Assembly: GCA_902782125.1 (NCBI GenBank)
Contig: CACZMA010000002.1
Location: forward strand, 62,001-126,000
Origin: Oscillospiraceae bacterium
GTDB taxonomy: Bacteria; Bacillota; Clostridia; Saccharofermentanales; Saccharofermentanaceae
Direction: 5' to 3'
DNA length: 64,000 bases
The notes below the pieces were generated by a model. The model saw only the letters and a list, made by a program, of their open reading frames with translations, did not search any database and was not told where the DNA came from. Made by a program: the position numbers and the translations under genes. Of the stretch, positions 33,820-42,515 are shown piece by piece (the stretch's first letter is position 1; every line of letters starts with the position of its first letter).

Positions 33820-35235
33820 ATGCGTAAAACGAAGATAATCTGCACCATCGGTCCTTCATCAGACAACTACGAGACACTGTCTCAGATGTTCGAAGCCGGA
33901 ATGAACGTGGCAAGACTTAACTTCTCTCACGGCACTCACGAAGAGCATCAGAAGAAGATCGACCTCATCAAGAAGGTCAGGGAGGACATGCACCTTCCCA
34001 TCGCGATCATGCTCGATACGAAGGGTCCCGAATACAGGATCAAGACATTCAAGGATCATAAGATAACACTTAACGACGGCGACAAGTTCACTCTTACAAC
34101 AGACGATATCGAAGGTGATGAGACAAAGGTTGCAGTCACTTACAAGGATCTGCCCAAGCAGCTTAAGAAGGGCGACAGAGTCCTCATCAACAACGGTCTC
34201 GTTATCCTCGAAGTCGAGAAGACATCCGGCAGTAATGTTGAATGCAACGTCATTACCGGCGGCGTCCTGTCTGACAGGAAGAGCATGAACTTCCCGAACA
34301 AGGTCATGACAGGCGATTACCTGAGCGAGCAGGACAAGGCGGATCTTCTTTTCGGCATCAAGAATGATGTGGACTTCGTTGCGGCTTCGTTCGTATCCAC
34401 CAAGAAGGATATGGAAGAGATAAGGACCTTCCTCGACAATAACGGCGGCGCAGGCATCGAGGTCATCGCGAAGATCGAGAACCGTGCAGGCGTCGACAAC
34501 ATCGATGAGATCTGCGAGATCGCTTCCGGCATCATGATCGCGAGAGGCGATCTTGGCGTTGAGATCCCCTTCGTGGAAGTACCGAGCATTCAGAAGAGGC
34601 TCATCAAGCGCTGCAGACTTCTAGGCCGCCGTGTCATCACCGCTACCGAGATGCTCGAATCCATGATCACGAATCCCAGGCCGACAAGAGCCGAGATATC
34701 CGACGTTGCGAATGCGGTCTATGACGGTTCTTCAGCCATCATGCTCTCAGGAGAATCCGCTGCGGGCAAGTACCCCGTAGAGGCAGTAAAGGCAATGGCA
34801 AACGTTGCGGAATACACCGAGGCAAACATCAACTACAAGGAGAGATTCAGGAAGCAGGAGTTCAAGATCAGGAGCAACCTCGACGCGATCTCTCACGCTA
34901 CATGTGCGATGGCAGTCGACGTCAACGCGAAATGTATCGTCGTACATTCCAAGTCCGGCATTACCGCGAGGATGGTATCAAGATTCAGATGCCCGATCGA
35001 CATCATCGGCATGACAACATCAGAGCACATCTGGAGAAGGTTAAGCCTGAGCTGGGGCGTCATCCCGATCCTCAACGAAGAGTTCAATTCGACAGACGTA
35101 ATGTTCTATCACGGCTTCCAGGTCGCCAAGGATATGATGAACCTTCAGGAAGGTGACAATGTAGTCATCACCGGAGGTCTTATCAACGGAACAAACGGCA
35201 ACACGAACACTATCAAGGTTGAAACGGTTCAGTAA
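33820..35235 (+). CDS. pyk: Pyruvate kinase
   Basis: 471 residues from the ATG at 33820, which follows a GGGGAG site and begins MRKTKIICTIGPSS as the family does; the longer frame is not used. Conserved blocks: NVARLNFSHG, LDTKGPEYR, AKIENRAGVDNIDEI, MIARGDLGVEIP, TATEMLESM and SGESAAGKYP. It converts phosphoenolpyruvate and ADP to pyruvate and ATP. The length is that of the short form, without the extra C-terminal PEP-utiliser domain seen in many Bacillota. Confidence 0.97.
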   Translation: MRKTKIICTIGPSSDNYETLSQMFEAGMNVARLNFSHGTHEEHQKKIDLIKKVREDMHLPIAIMLDTKGPEYRIKTFKDHKITLNDGDKFTLTTDDIEGDETKVAVTYKDLPKQLKKGDRVLINNGLVILEVEKTSGSNVECNVITGGVLSDRKSMNFPNKVMTGDYLSEQDKADLLFGIKNDVDFVAASFVSTKKDMEEIRTFLDNNGGAGIEVIAKIENRAGVDNIDEICEIASGIMIARGDLGVEIPFVEVPSIQKRLIKRCRLLGRRVITATEMLESMITNPRPTRAEISDVANAVYDGSSAIMLSGESAAGKYPVEAVKAMANVAEYTEANINYKERFRKQEFKIRSNLDAISHATCAMAVDVNAKCIVVHSKSGITARMVSRFRCPIDIIGMTTSEHIWRRLSLSWGVIPILNEEFNSTDVMFYHGFQVAKDMMNLQEGDNVVITGGLINGTNGNTNTIKVETVQ

Positions 35236-35273
35236 TCTTTTTGTTTTCTGATTACTAGTATTCTAATTCAAAA

Positions 35274-35302
35274 TTGACACACGATTGCCACATCAATAGT
35301 GT
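35274..35302 (+). promoter_or_regulatory. Promoter of the sugar-permease operon
   Basis: Consensus TTGACA (35274-35279) is 17 bases from a weak TAGTGT -10 (35297-35302). A weak -10 behind a perfect -35 suggests activation or tight control. Confidence 0.45.
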
Positions 35303-35309
35303 TAAATTA

Positions 35310-35335
35310 AAGGGGTTATCATAGTATAATCCCTT
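35310..35335 (+). promoter_or_regulatory. Dyad upstream of the sugar-permease operon
   Basis: AAGGGGTTAT and ATAATCCCTT form a 10-bp dyad with one G-T pair and a 6-base centre, followed by TTGTGCTTT. It could be the pyruvate kinase terminator or an operator for the operon starting at 35377. Confidence 0.45.
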
Positions 35336-35376
35336 TGTGCTTTATGGCACATGAGGATAAATAGGGTGAAATAAAT

Positions 35377-36555
35377 ATGGGTCTTTCTGAAAAAGAGAAC
35401 AGTTCTTTTCCAAAGGAGACTGAGACGAGGGTGCGCCCCGGTTCTCAGCTTGCTCCGGAAAACAAAACGACTGAGTCTGCGGCTTCCAGGCACGCGGCAG
35501 TTAAGACCACACCCAAAAAGACAAGATCCAAAAAGAGAGCAGACAAAGCAGCCGACGATCATACCGGCAATTATGCTGCCAGGATAACCCCCAAGGCATA
35601 TGAGACATTGGTGCCCGGCGATATCCCCGAGTTCGAAGACACTCCGGAGAGACGCGCTCTTGTAGAGAAGCGCAAGAAGGGCCGCTTCATGAGAAGGTTA
35701 AGGGACTGGGGTATCTTTACGGGATATCTGACGCCGAGCTTCCTCGGAGTTCTGGTGTTCTTCTTCCTGCCTCTTATCATGCTGCTCTTTACTTCATTCC
35801 AGAAGTCTCCTACGAATACTGATTTTGTCGGTTTCCGTAACTATGAGAGAGTCCTGACGAATGATGCTTTCATAGCGGCTTCGAAGAATACACTTACATT
35901 CGCGCTCATATCGGTTCCGCTTGCCGTAGTGCTCGCGCTGTTCCTCGCCATGCTCCTTAACTCGGGTCTGCCGGGTAAGTCAGTATTCAGGAGCATCCTG
36001 CTCAACCCCATGATGGTTCCGGTCGCATCCGTCGTTCTCATCTGGCAGGTATTCTTCTCATACAACGGCGTCATCAACGGATGGACTGCACAGTTCTTCC
36101 AGCTCGATAAGATAGACTGGCTCAAATCCCAGTATGCTCAGGTCGTAATAATGCTCTTGTTCCTGTGGAAGAACCTGGGCTATAACATGGTGCTCTTCCT
36201 GGCGGCATTGAATGCGATCCCGGGCGAGATACTCGAATCCGCTTCGCTGGACGGCGCAGGCCCGGTCAAGCGTTTCTTTGCGATCAAGCTCCACTACCTC
36301 AGCCCGACGATCTTCTTCGTCGGCATCATGTCGCTTATTAATTCATTTAAGATATTCAGAGAGGTATATCTTCTCACGGGTGATTATCCGTTCGATAACC
36401 TGTACATGCTGCAGCACTTCATGAATAACAAGTTCACGCAGCTCGACTACAGCCTGCTCTCTTCTGGCGCCATCGTAATGTGCATCGTGATGATCATCAT
36501 CGTCGGTGTACTGTTCTATGCCGAATCCAGATTCGATTCGGATGTGGAGGAATAA
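35377..36555 (+). CDS. MalF-type sugar ABC permease with long N-terminal extension
   Basis: 392 residues. The first ~110 residues are charged and disordered, unusual for this family. Six membrane helices follow, with TPSFLGVLVFFFLPL at the first and the EAA loop EILESASLDGAGPVKRFFAIKL, which would contact an MsmK-type ATPase. With the next gene it forms a heterodimeric permease of a carbohydrate ABC importer. No solute-binding protein or ATPase gene is in the operon; the downstream partners are HlyD- and MacB-like. Confidence 0.88.
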   Translation: MGLSEKENSSFPKETETRVRPGSQLAPENKTTESAASRHAAVKTTPKKTRSKKRADKAADDHTGNYAARITPKAYETLVPGDIPEFEDTPERRALVEKRKKGRFMRRLRDWGIFTGYLTPSFLGVLVFFFLPLIMLLFTSFQKSPTNTDFVGFRNYERVLTNDAFIAASKNTLTFALISVPLAVVLALFLAMLLNSGLPGKSVFRSILLNPMMVPVASVVLIWQVFFSYNGVINGWTAQFFQLDKIDWLKSQYAQVVIMLLFLWKNLGYNMVLFLAALNAIPGEILESASLDGAGPVKRFFAIKLHYLSPTIFFVGIMSLINSFKIFREVYLLTGDYPFDNLYMLQHFMNNKFTQLDYSLLSSGAIVMCIVMIIIVGVLFYAESRFDSDVEE

Positions 36556-36558
36556 ACT

Positions 36559-37614
36559 ATGGACGCTGAACTGAGGAAACAACGCAGACTGGCCGCTACC
36601 AAAGCGAGACGTAACGTATTTACCGAGACGGTACATCCGAAGTCGTATTTCGAGCTGATGACGGATGAAGAGCGCGAGGCGTTCTTCGCAAGAGAGAGGA
36701 AGAGAAGCACTACTGCCCTGAAGCAGAGGAAGATCAGGAAGACCATCCTGACTGCGATCGGACTTGTCATTGCATGTTCGATATCGCTCCTTGCCTTAGT
36801 GCCGATATTCTTTACTTTCCTTAACTCGTTCATGTCATCGGATGAGATCATATCCAACTACTCCGTTATCTTCCAGAGTATGTCAGGACACAACTCATCG
36901 GGCGCGACATACCTGTCACGCACACCGGTGCTCAAACTCATCCCTGAAGAAGTAACCATCAAGCAGTACACAACGCTGCTGTTCATGAACCCGGCATATC
37001 TGTTCAAGTTCTGGAATTCGATCATCCTTACTCTGCCCATCGTCGGAGGACAGATGGCGGTTGCGTGCCTTGCATCTTATAGTTTTGCCAGATACAGGAA
37101 GAAGAGGAGAGAGGTATTATTCTTCTCATATATCATCCTCATGCTCATGCCTTTCCAGGTAACGCTCGTCCCGAACTACATGATCGCGGACACATTGGGG
37201 ATCCTGAACACATATTGGGCAATCATACTCCCGGGCGTGTTCTCGACATTTGCCATCTTCCTTCTTACCAAATACATGAGGCAGATACCTTCGGGTTATA
37301 TCGAGGCCGCAACGATAGACGGTGCGACCGAATGGCAGATATTCACCAAGATAGCCATACCGCTTTGTAAGAACGCCATATTCGCGTTGACGATACTTTT
37401 GTTTATAGACTACTGGAACATGGTCGAGCAGCCGCTCGTCCTGCTCACCGATACGGAGCTTCAGCCTCTTTCGGTGTTCCTTGCGCAGATCAATGAGCCG
37501 GAGATAGGCATTGCCTTCGCGGCGTCGGCAGTATATATGATCCCGCCTCTGCTGATATTCCTCTGGGGTGAGGAGTACCTGGTAGAAGGTATCTCGAGAT
37601 CGGGAATCAAGTAA
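36559..37614 (+). CDS. MalG-type sugar ABC permease
   Basis: 351 residues, six membrane helices, and the EAA loop YIEAATIDGATEWQIFTKIAIP near the C terminus. The N-terminal ~60 residues are highly basic and unusually long. GGAGG is 8 bases before the ATG, and 3 bases separate it from the MalF-type gene. An insertion of about 35 residues between the first two helices (about 100-135) is longer than is typical. Confidence 0.88.
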   Translation: MDAELRKQRRLAATKARRNVFTETVHPKSYFELMTDEEREAFFARERKRSTTALKQRKIRKTILTAIGLVIACSISLLALVPIFFTFLNSFMSSDEIISNYSVIFQSMSGHNSSGATYLSRTPVLKLIPEEVTIKQYTTLLFMNPAYLFKFWNSIILTLPIVGGQMAVACLASYSFARYRKKRREVLFFSYIILMLMPFQVTLVPNYMIADTLGILNTYWAIILPGVFSTFAIFLLTKYMRQIPSGYIEAATIDGATEWQIFTKIAIPLCKNAIFALTILLFIDYWNMVEQPLVLLTDTELQPLSVFLAQINEPEIGIAFAASAVYMIPPLLIFLWGEEYLVEGISRSGIK

Positions 37615-37627
37615 CGGAGGATTAAGT

Positions 37628-39352
37628 ATGAAGAACAGACGTAAGACTATTATCAGGATCATGGTGGCATTCGTCGCCGGTCTCGCACTTCTGACGTTTT
37701 TCTCGAACACGATCATGAATCTTACCATCCCTAAGGTTATGGGTGAGTATGCGACAAGAGGCAATCTGGCGTATACGAATACCGCGACAGGTACCATCAA
37801 GGTCGAGAACGAGACCAAGATTACGGGCGTCGAGGGAAGGACGATCGATAAGATACTGGTGTCCAGCTACGATACTGTTAATGAAGGCGACGTTATTGCT
37901 ACCCTCAAGCCTGTAGAGAATTCCGATGATCTCAAGGAGCTCCAGGCACAGCTGCTTACTCTCCAGCGTGAGAAGGAATATGCAGAGAGAGCACCGAGTT
38001 CGAACACTCTTACAACATATGAGCAGGCCGTGGATACAGCACAGGATACGCTCTCTGAAGCTCAGGAAGCGCTTACTGCCGCGCAGAACAAGCAGGCAAC
38101 CATAGATTCTGCAGATGCTACGATCCTTGATCAGTCCGCTCAGCTCGCAGAATATCAGTCAGCACTTGATTATGCGACAGCAGAGAAGGCAGGTTACGAA
38201 GACCAGATCAAAGCCATCGATGACAGCATCAAGCCTCTGGCTGACCAGATAACGATATACCAGTCATACGGATATCAGATCACCATTGAGGAAGATACCG
38301 GTTACTACAGATTTACGGATCCCGATACGGGACTGACAGAGTCCGATCCCGTCGGCACAACTCCCGTTACGGACGGAGAGAAGATCAGAGAACTTTGTTA
38401 TCAGATCAATCAGTATATCGATGCAAAGGCACCCATCCAGTCCGACCTCGATGCGGCACAGGCAGTGATCGATTCCAACAGTGCTTCGATCGCAGCCTGC
38501 GAGCTCGCCATCACCAATGCAGAGACTGCAAAGGAAGCAGCCGAGGCTCTTCCTTCCGTATCAGATGCACAGAAGTTGGTCGATACGGCCCAGACAGGTC
38601 TGTCAACGGCGCAGCAGTCACTGTCTGACGCACAGGTCAATGCAGGTATCGAAGCAGATAAGGCTCAGGATGCCGCAGACGACAGAGACAAGTCGATCGA
38701 AGAGCTCGAGACCAAGATCGCAGAGCTTGAGGCCAAGATCGAGCAGACTGAGATCAAGGCACCTGCTTCCGGTTATGTCTATAACATCTCCATCGAAGAA
38801 GGTTCCGTAATGGAGAAGAACCAGACGATCGCATATGTGATTCCTGTTGATGACAGACAGTGTACGGCTACATTCACTTTCCCTTCGGAAGTGGCATCAA
38901 GGCTTTCCATTGGCGACGATATGGACGTAACGATGGGTTATGTTGATTCCTGCACTATCATCAACATCAAGCCTGATCCGGATAATCCGAGAGAATACAA
39001 GCAGGTTAAGTGTGCGATCAACGATGCATATGCTTTCCCGGGCGAATCGATCACGGTACGTGCCGATAAGTCAAACAAGGATTACGAATGCGTTATCCCG
39101 TCCAGTGCGGTCAATAAGGATAATTCAGGTTACTTTGTATATCAGATCATCGGATCTTCATCTCCGCTCGGTGATAAGTACACCGTTAAGCGTGTAGATG
39201 TAACTGTTGAGGACGATGACGGTACATATGCAGCTATCTCCGGCGAGAAGCTCGACAAGGATGCAATGATCGTTGTCAGGAGCGAGAAGCCTCTCGAAGA
39301 CGGCGAGCGAGTCAGACTTGAAGACTTTGATTCTGACAAGAAGAAAACCTGA
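37628..39352 (+). CDS. HlyD/RND-type adaptor (membrane fusion) protein
   Basis: 574 residues. One N-terminal TM (about 10-30) anchors an extracytoplasmic protein with two lipoyl halves: GTIKVENETKITGVEGRTI, then VSSYDTVNEGDVIATL, and after the coiled coil IKAPASGYVYNISIEEG. These flank a long coiled-coil hairpin (about 100-375) interrupted by a small insertion. C-terminal beta-barrel segments follow. Such adaptors couple exporters to outer components. Here it sits 13 bases after a MalG-type importer subunit, which is unusual. Its specific role is unknown. Confidence 0.85.
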   Translation: MKNRRKTIIRIMVAFVAGLALLTFFSNTIMNLTIPKVMGEYATRGNLAYTNTATGTIKVENETKITGVEGRTIDKILVSSYDTVNEGDVIATLKPVENSDDLKELQAQLLTLQREKEYAERAPSSNTLTTYEQAVDTAQDTLSEAQEALTAAQNKQATIDSADATILDQSAQLAEYQSALDYATAEKAGYEDQIKAIDDSIKPLADQITIYQSYGYQITIEEDTGYYRFTDPDTGLTESDPVGTTPVTDGEKIRELCYQINQYIDAKAPIQSDLDAAQAVIDSNSASIAACELAITNAETAKEAAEALPSVSDAQKLVDTAQTGLSTAQQSLSDAQVNAGIEADKAQDAADDRDKSIEELETKIAELEAKIEQTEIKAPASGYVYNISIEEGSVMEKNQTIAYVIPVDDRQCTATFTFPSEVASRLSIGDDMDVTMGYVDSCTIINIKPDPDNPREYKQVKCAINDAYAFPGESITVRADKSNKDYECVIPSSAVNKDNSGYFVYQIIGSSSPLGDKYTVKRVDVTVEDDDGTYAAISGEKLDKDAMIVVRSEKPLEDGERVRLEDFDSDKKKT

Positions 39353-39363
39353 CGGGGGACAAA

Positions 39364-40674
39364 ATGGCTTTTAAAGACACCATCAAAGAATACTTCCTCG
39401 AGACGGGAACCCTGAACAAGAAGAGGATCAAGAAGATAGTCCTTGCCGTTCCGTTCTGGGTAATACTTGCTGCGGTCATCCTGATCGCTGCAGGATTCAT
39501 AAGGATATCAGTCCTGACCAGGGCAAGACAGGAACAGTATATGGCAACATACTGGGGTCAGGGTGCTGATGTCGATTACAGGCAGATGAGCGTTTTCGCG
39601 AGGGGCGCGAGACCGGTCGATGACACGACGCCTCTGATGTACGTAAGCTCGGACATCTCCCTGCGCAAGGCGGATATTCCGGTCATCAGAGCGGCTATCC
39701 AGGGTACGGTGGATGCTTCCAATCAGAACCTGCCGGATAAAGCCAAGGGCCTCGATACCGACGGTTCGCCTAAGGGATGGGAAGATGCATTCTCTTCAAC
39801 AGTTATGGCGAATGTCACTCTGGTATATGAGGAACCGGGCAACACAGACAAGATAATCCCCAACACCGATGCAGAGATCGTCGGCGTCGGCGGCAATTAC
39901 AAAGCTTTTCATCCTTTCAGGTTCCTCTGCGGCGGCTTCCTTCCGGAAGAACAGATCGACAGGAATCAGATAGTCATAAATGACATCATGGCATGGTATT
40001 TCTTCAAGTCATATGATGTCTCCGGACGTAAGCTCACACTTGGTAACGAGACTTTCACCATCATCGGTGTAGTCGAGGAACTGAACACTTCCATCGACGA
40101 CCTTGCAGGTGCAGACAAGCCGAGGGCATATATCTACTTTGACAGACTCATGCTGCTCGTTCCCGCTGATGCGGCTTCTGCGGCAGGTGCAGGTGATGCT
40201 GCCACTTATGATGCGATGGATCCCGCTGCTTCTGCAGCTCCCGCATCAACATCCGATGTACTGGCCATCCAGTGCTATGAGGCGATGATGCCGGAACTCG
40301 TCAGCGGAGTGGCCATAACAGACATCAAGAGCGCGCTCCCGACCTATGCCCTCACTGATCCTAAGATCTTCGTACTCAGCAATACCGACAGATATACTTT
40401 ATTGAGTGTTTGGGACTGGGTATTCCCTCTCGGCGAGACACAGAGCCAGCTCACCGGTTATGAGCTTCCCTATTGGGAGAGAGCTGCCCAGATCACGGTC
40501 ACGAGAGTGTTCTATGACATGGTGATGATCTTTGCCGGCTTCATCCTTCTCATCATCGGCGGCATCATGGTCTTCCTCAGATTCCGTAAGCCGAAGCCTG
40601 CAGAAGCTTCTGCTGAAGAGGCAAAGGATAAGTCCGAAGAAGAGATCAAACTCCTCGAGGAACAGACCAAATAA
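39364..40674 (+). CDS. MacB periplasmic-core-like membrane protein with only two TM helices
   Basis: 436 residues. TM1 (about 25-47), a large extracytoplasmic domain (about 48-375) with MacB-PCD-like features (NQIVINDIMAWYFFKSYDVSGRK, ETFTIIGVVEEL), and TM2 (about 385-408), followed by an acidic tail. True MacB/FtsX permeases have four TM helices and a cognate ATPase; here the C-terminal TM bundle is missing. It probably pairs with the HlyD-type protein (spacing 11 bases). It may be a scaffold rather than a transporter (inference). Confidence 0.78.
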   Translation: MAFKDTIKEYFLETGTLNKKRIKKIVLAVPFWVILAAVILIAAGFIRISVLTRARQEQYMATYWGQGADVDYRQMSVFARGARPVDDTTPLMYVSSDISLRKADIPVIRAAIQGTVDASNQNLPDKAKGLDTDGSPKGWEDAFSSTVMANVTLVYEEPGNTDKIIPNTDAEIVGVGGNYKAFHPFRFLCGGFLPEEQIDRNQIVINDIMAWYFFKSYDVSGRKLTLGNETFTIIGVVEELNTSIDDLAGADKPRAYIYFDRLMLLVPADAASAAGAGDAATYDAMDPAASAAPASTSDVLAIQCYEAMMPELVSGVAITDIKSALPTYALTDPKIFVLSNTDRYTLLSVWDWVFPLGETQSQLTGYELPYWERAAQITVTRVFYDMVMIFAGFILLIIGGIMVFLRFRKPKPAEASAEEAKDKSEEEIKLLEEQTK

Positions 40675-40703
40675 TACCGATACAAAATAGGAATATCCAA
40701 ATA

Positions 40704-40732
40704 AGCGGGCGGTGCAAAATAGCACGCCCGCT
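40704..40732 (+). terminator. Terminator of the permease/adaptor operon
   Basis: A GC-rich stem AGCGGGCGgTGC / GCACGCCCGCT with one bulged base and a 6-base loop, 29 bases after the stop at 40674. The T-tail is weak. Confidence 0.5.
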
Positions 40733-40807
40733 GTTAATTCTGCCGTTATGTATTTGTATCCGCACCTTCGGTAATATATTTGCCAAAAGATAAAGGAGGG
40801 CAAAGAA

Positions 40808-42409
40808 ATGCCGACAGAATTCATTATTCCGGTAGCTATAGGTTTGGGTGCTGTCCTCGTGATAGCAATTATACTTTCAGGTTATGTAAAGGCACCGCCG
40901 GATGTAGCTTACATCATCTCAGGTCCGAGGAGAAAGAAGAAGATACTTATCGGACAGGCAGGCGTAAAGATCCCGTTCATCGAGAGAAAGGACACGCTGC
41001 TCCTTAAGCAGATCAGCATCGACATCAAGACGAGCGGATATGTACCCACAAACGACTTCATCGGCGTTGACATCGACGCAGTCGCAAAGGTAAGGGTAAA
41101 GACAGATCCGGAAGGCATCGAACTTGCCATGAAGAACTTCCTCAACATGGACGAGGACAGGATAATCCAGGCACTCACCGATTCCCTTCAGGGTAACATG
41201 CGTGAGATCATCGGTACCGTAGGTCTCCGTGAACTCAACACAGACCGCAAGAAGTTCGGTGATGAGATGCAGACCAAGGCGCAGACAGACATGAATGCAC
41301 TCGGTATCGAGATCATCTCCTGCAATATCCAGAGGATCGAAGACGAGAAAGGTCTCATCATCGCTCTGGGCCAGGACAACATGTCACAGATCCAGAAGGA
41401 TGCTTCCATCGCTAAGGCACAGGCTGAAAGAGATGTGGCAATTGCCGAGGCAGATGCTAAGCAGAAAGCAAATGAGGCATCAGTTGCTTCTCAGATCATA
41501 ATCGCAGAGCGTCAGAATGCACTTGCCATCAAGCAGGCTAATCTGCAGGTAGAAGCTGATACAAAGAAGGCTGAAGCTGATGCTGCATATGAGATCCAGA
41601 AGCAGGAACAGCAGAAAGTCATCGGCGTAAAGGCAACAGATGCAACCATCGCTAAGACCGAGCAGGAAGCTATCCTGAGACAGAAGCAGGTCGAGGTCAG
41701 ACAGCAGGAACTCGAGGCTGAGATCAACCGTAAGGCTGACGCTGACAAGTACCAGAAGCAGAAGGCTGCAGAGGCTGCTCTCATCGAGAAGCAGAAGGCC
41801 GCAGAAGCTGCACTCTACAATCAGCAGAAGCAGAGCGAAGCTGAGCGCGTGATCGCCGAGACTGAGAAGTACAAGGCTATCCAGGATGCGGAAGCAAAGA
41901 AGGCACTCGCTGAAGCTCAGCGTTATGCCGCAGAGCAGGAAGCAGCCGGCATCAAAGCAAAGTACGATGCTGAAGCTGCAGGTATCCAGGCGAGAGGTCT
42001 CGCAGAGGCTGAAGCAATGGAGAAGAAGGCCGAGGCAATGAAGAAGTACGGCCAGGCAGCGATCCTCGAGATGATCGTATCCGTGCTTCCCGATGTCGCA
42101 AAGGCAGTCGCAGAGCCTCTGTCTTCCATAGACAAGGTAACGGTCTTCGCAGGCGGCACAGACGGCGGAAACGGTGTGTCGGGAATATCCGCAAACGTTC
42201 CGACGGTCATGGCACAGACATTTGAGACGGTAAAGGCTGCAACGGGTGTTGATCTTGTGGACATAGTTAAGGCTTCGGGCTACGATGCCAAGGTAACAAG
42301 GAACATCAATGTCTCGGGCCTTGAAGGCAGCGACGGCACGGCAGCAAATGCTGTAACTGCAGCAGCCGTAACTGATGCCGTAACAGGCAATACCGACACC
42401 GAAGAGTAA
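40808..42409 (+). CDS. floT: Flotillin (SPFH/band 7 protein)
   Basis: 533 residues. An N-terminal membrane helix (about 5-26) is followed by an SPFH domain (about 35-210; FIGVDIDAVAKVRVKTDPEG, GLRELNTDRKKFGDEM) and a long Ala/Glu/Lys/Gln coiled coil (about 200-430), then a Gly/Ala-rich tail. Flotillins organise membrane microdomains and have been tied to wall synthesis and secretion machinery in Bacillota. GGAGGG precedes the ATG. It has its own terminator and lies between the adaptor operon and the cellulase gene. Confidence 0.93.
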   Translation: MPTEFIIPVAIGLGAVLVIAIILSGYVKAPPDVAYIISGPRRKKKILIGQAGVKIPFIERKDTLLLKQISIDIKTSGYVPTNDFIGVDIDAVAKVRVKTDPEGIELAMKNFLNMDEDRIIQALTDSLQGNMREIIGTVGLRELNTDRKKFGDEMQTKAQTDMNALGIEIISCNIQRIEDEKGLIIALGQDNMSQIQKDASIAKAQAERDVAIAEADAKQKANEASVASQIIIAERQNALAIKQANLQVEADTKKAEADAAYEIQKQEQQKVIGVKATDATIAKTEQEAILRQKQVEVRQQELEAEINRKADADKYQKQKAAEAALIEKQKAAEAALYNQQKQSEAERVIAETEKYKAIQDAEAKKALAEAQRYAAEQEAAGIKAKYDAEAAGIQARGLAEAEAMEKKAEAMKKYGQAAILEMIVSVLPDVAKAVAEPLSSIDKVTVFAGGTDGGNGVSGISANVPTVMAQTFETVKAATGVDLVDIVKASGYDAKVTRNINVSGLEGSDGTAANAVTAAAVTDAVTGNTDTEE

Positions 42410-42432
42410 ACCGGCACCGTAAAACGGCGAAT

Positions 42433-42466
42433 GGGGATCGCAGAAAACTGCGGTCCCCTTTTTATT
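42433..42466 (+). terminator. Terminator of flotillin
   Basis: An 11-bp stem with one G-T pair (42433-42443 with 42448-42458, loop AAAA) is followed by TTTTTATTT. Confidence 0.85.
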
Positions 42467-42477
42467 TGCCTGAGTTG

Positions 42478-42499
42478 TATAATGTTTCAGTCAAACTGA
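42478..42499 (+). promoter_or_regulatory. Candidate -10 and small dyad before the cellulase gene
   Basis: TATAAT at 42478-42483 has no good -35 because the flotillin terminator lies there. A TCAGT-CAA-ACTGA dyad (42487-42499) follows just after the expected start point and may be an operator. Confidence 0.4.
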
Positions 42500-42515
42500 C
42501 ATACACGAGGTATAT

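Noticed and set aside
39364-40674. Complete MacB macrolide-export permease
   Set aside because: Only two TM helices are present and there is no MacB ATPase domain or ATPase gene in the operon.
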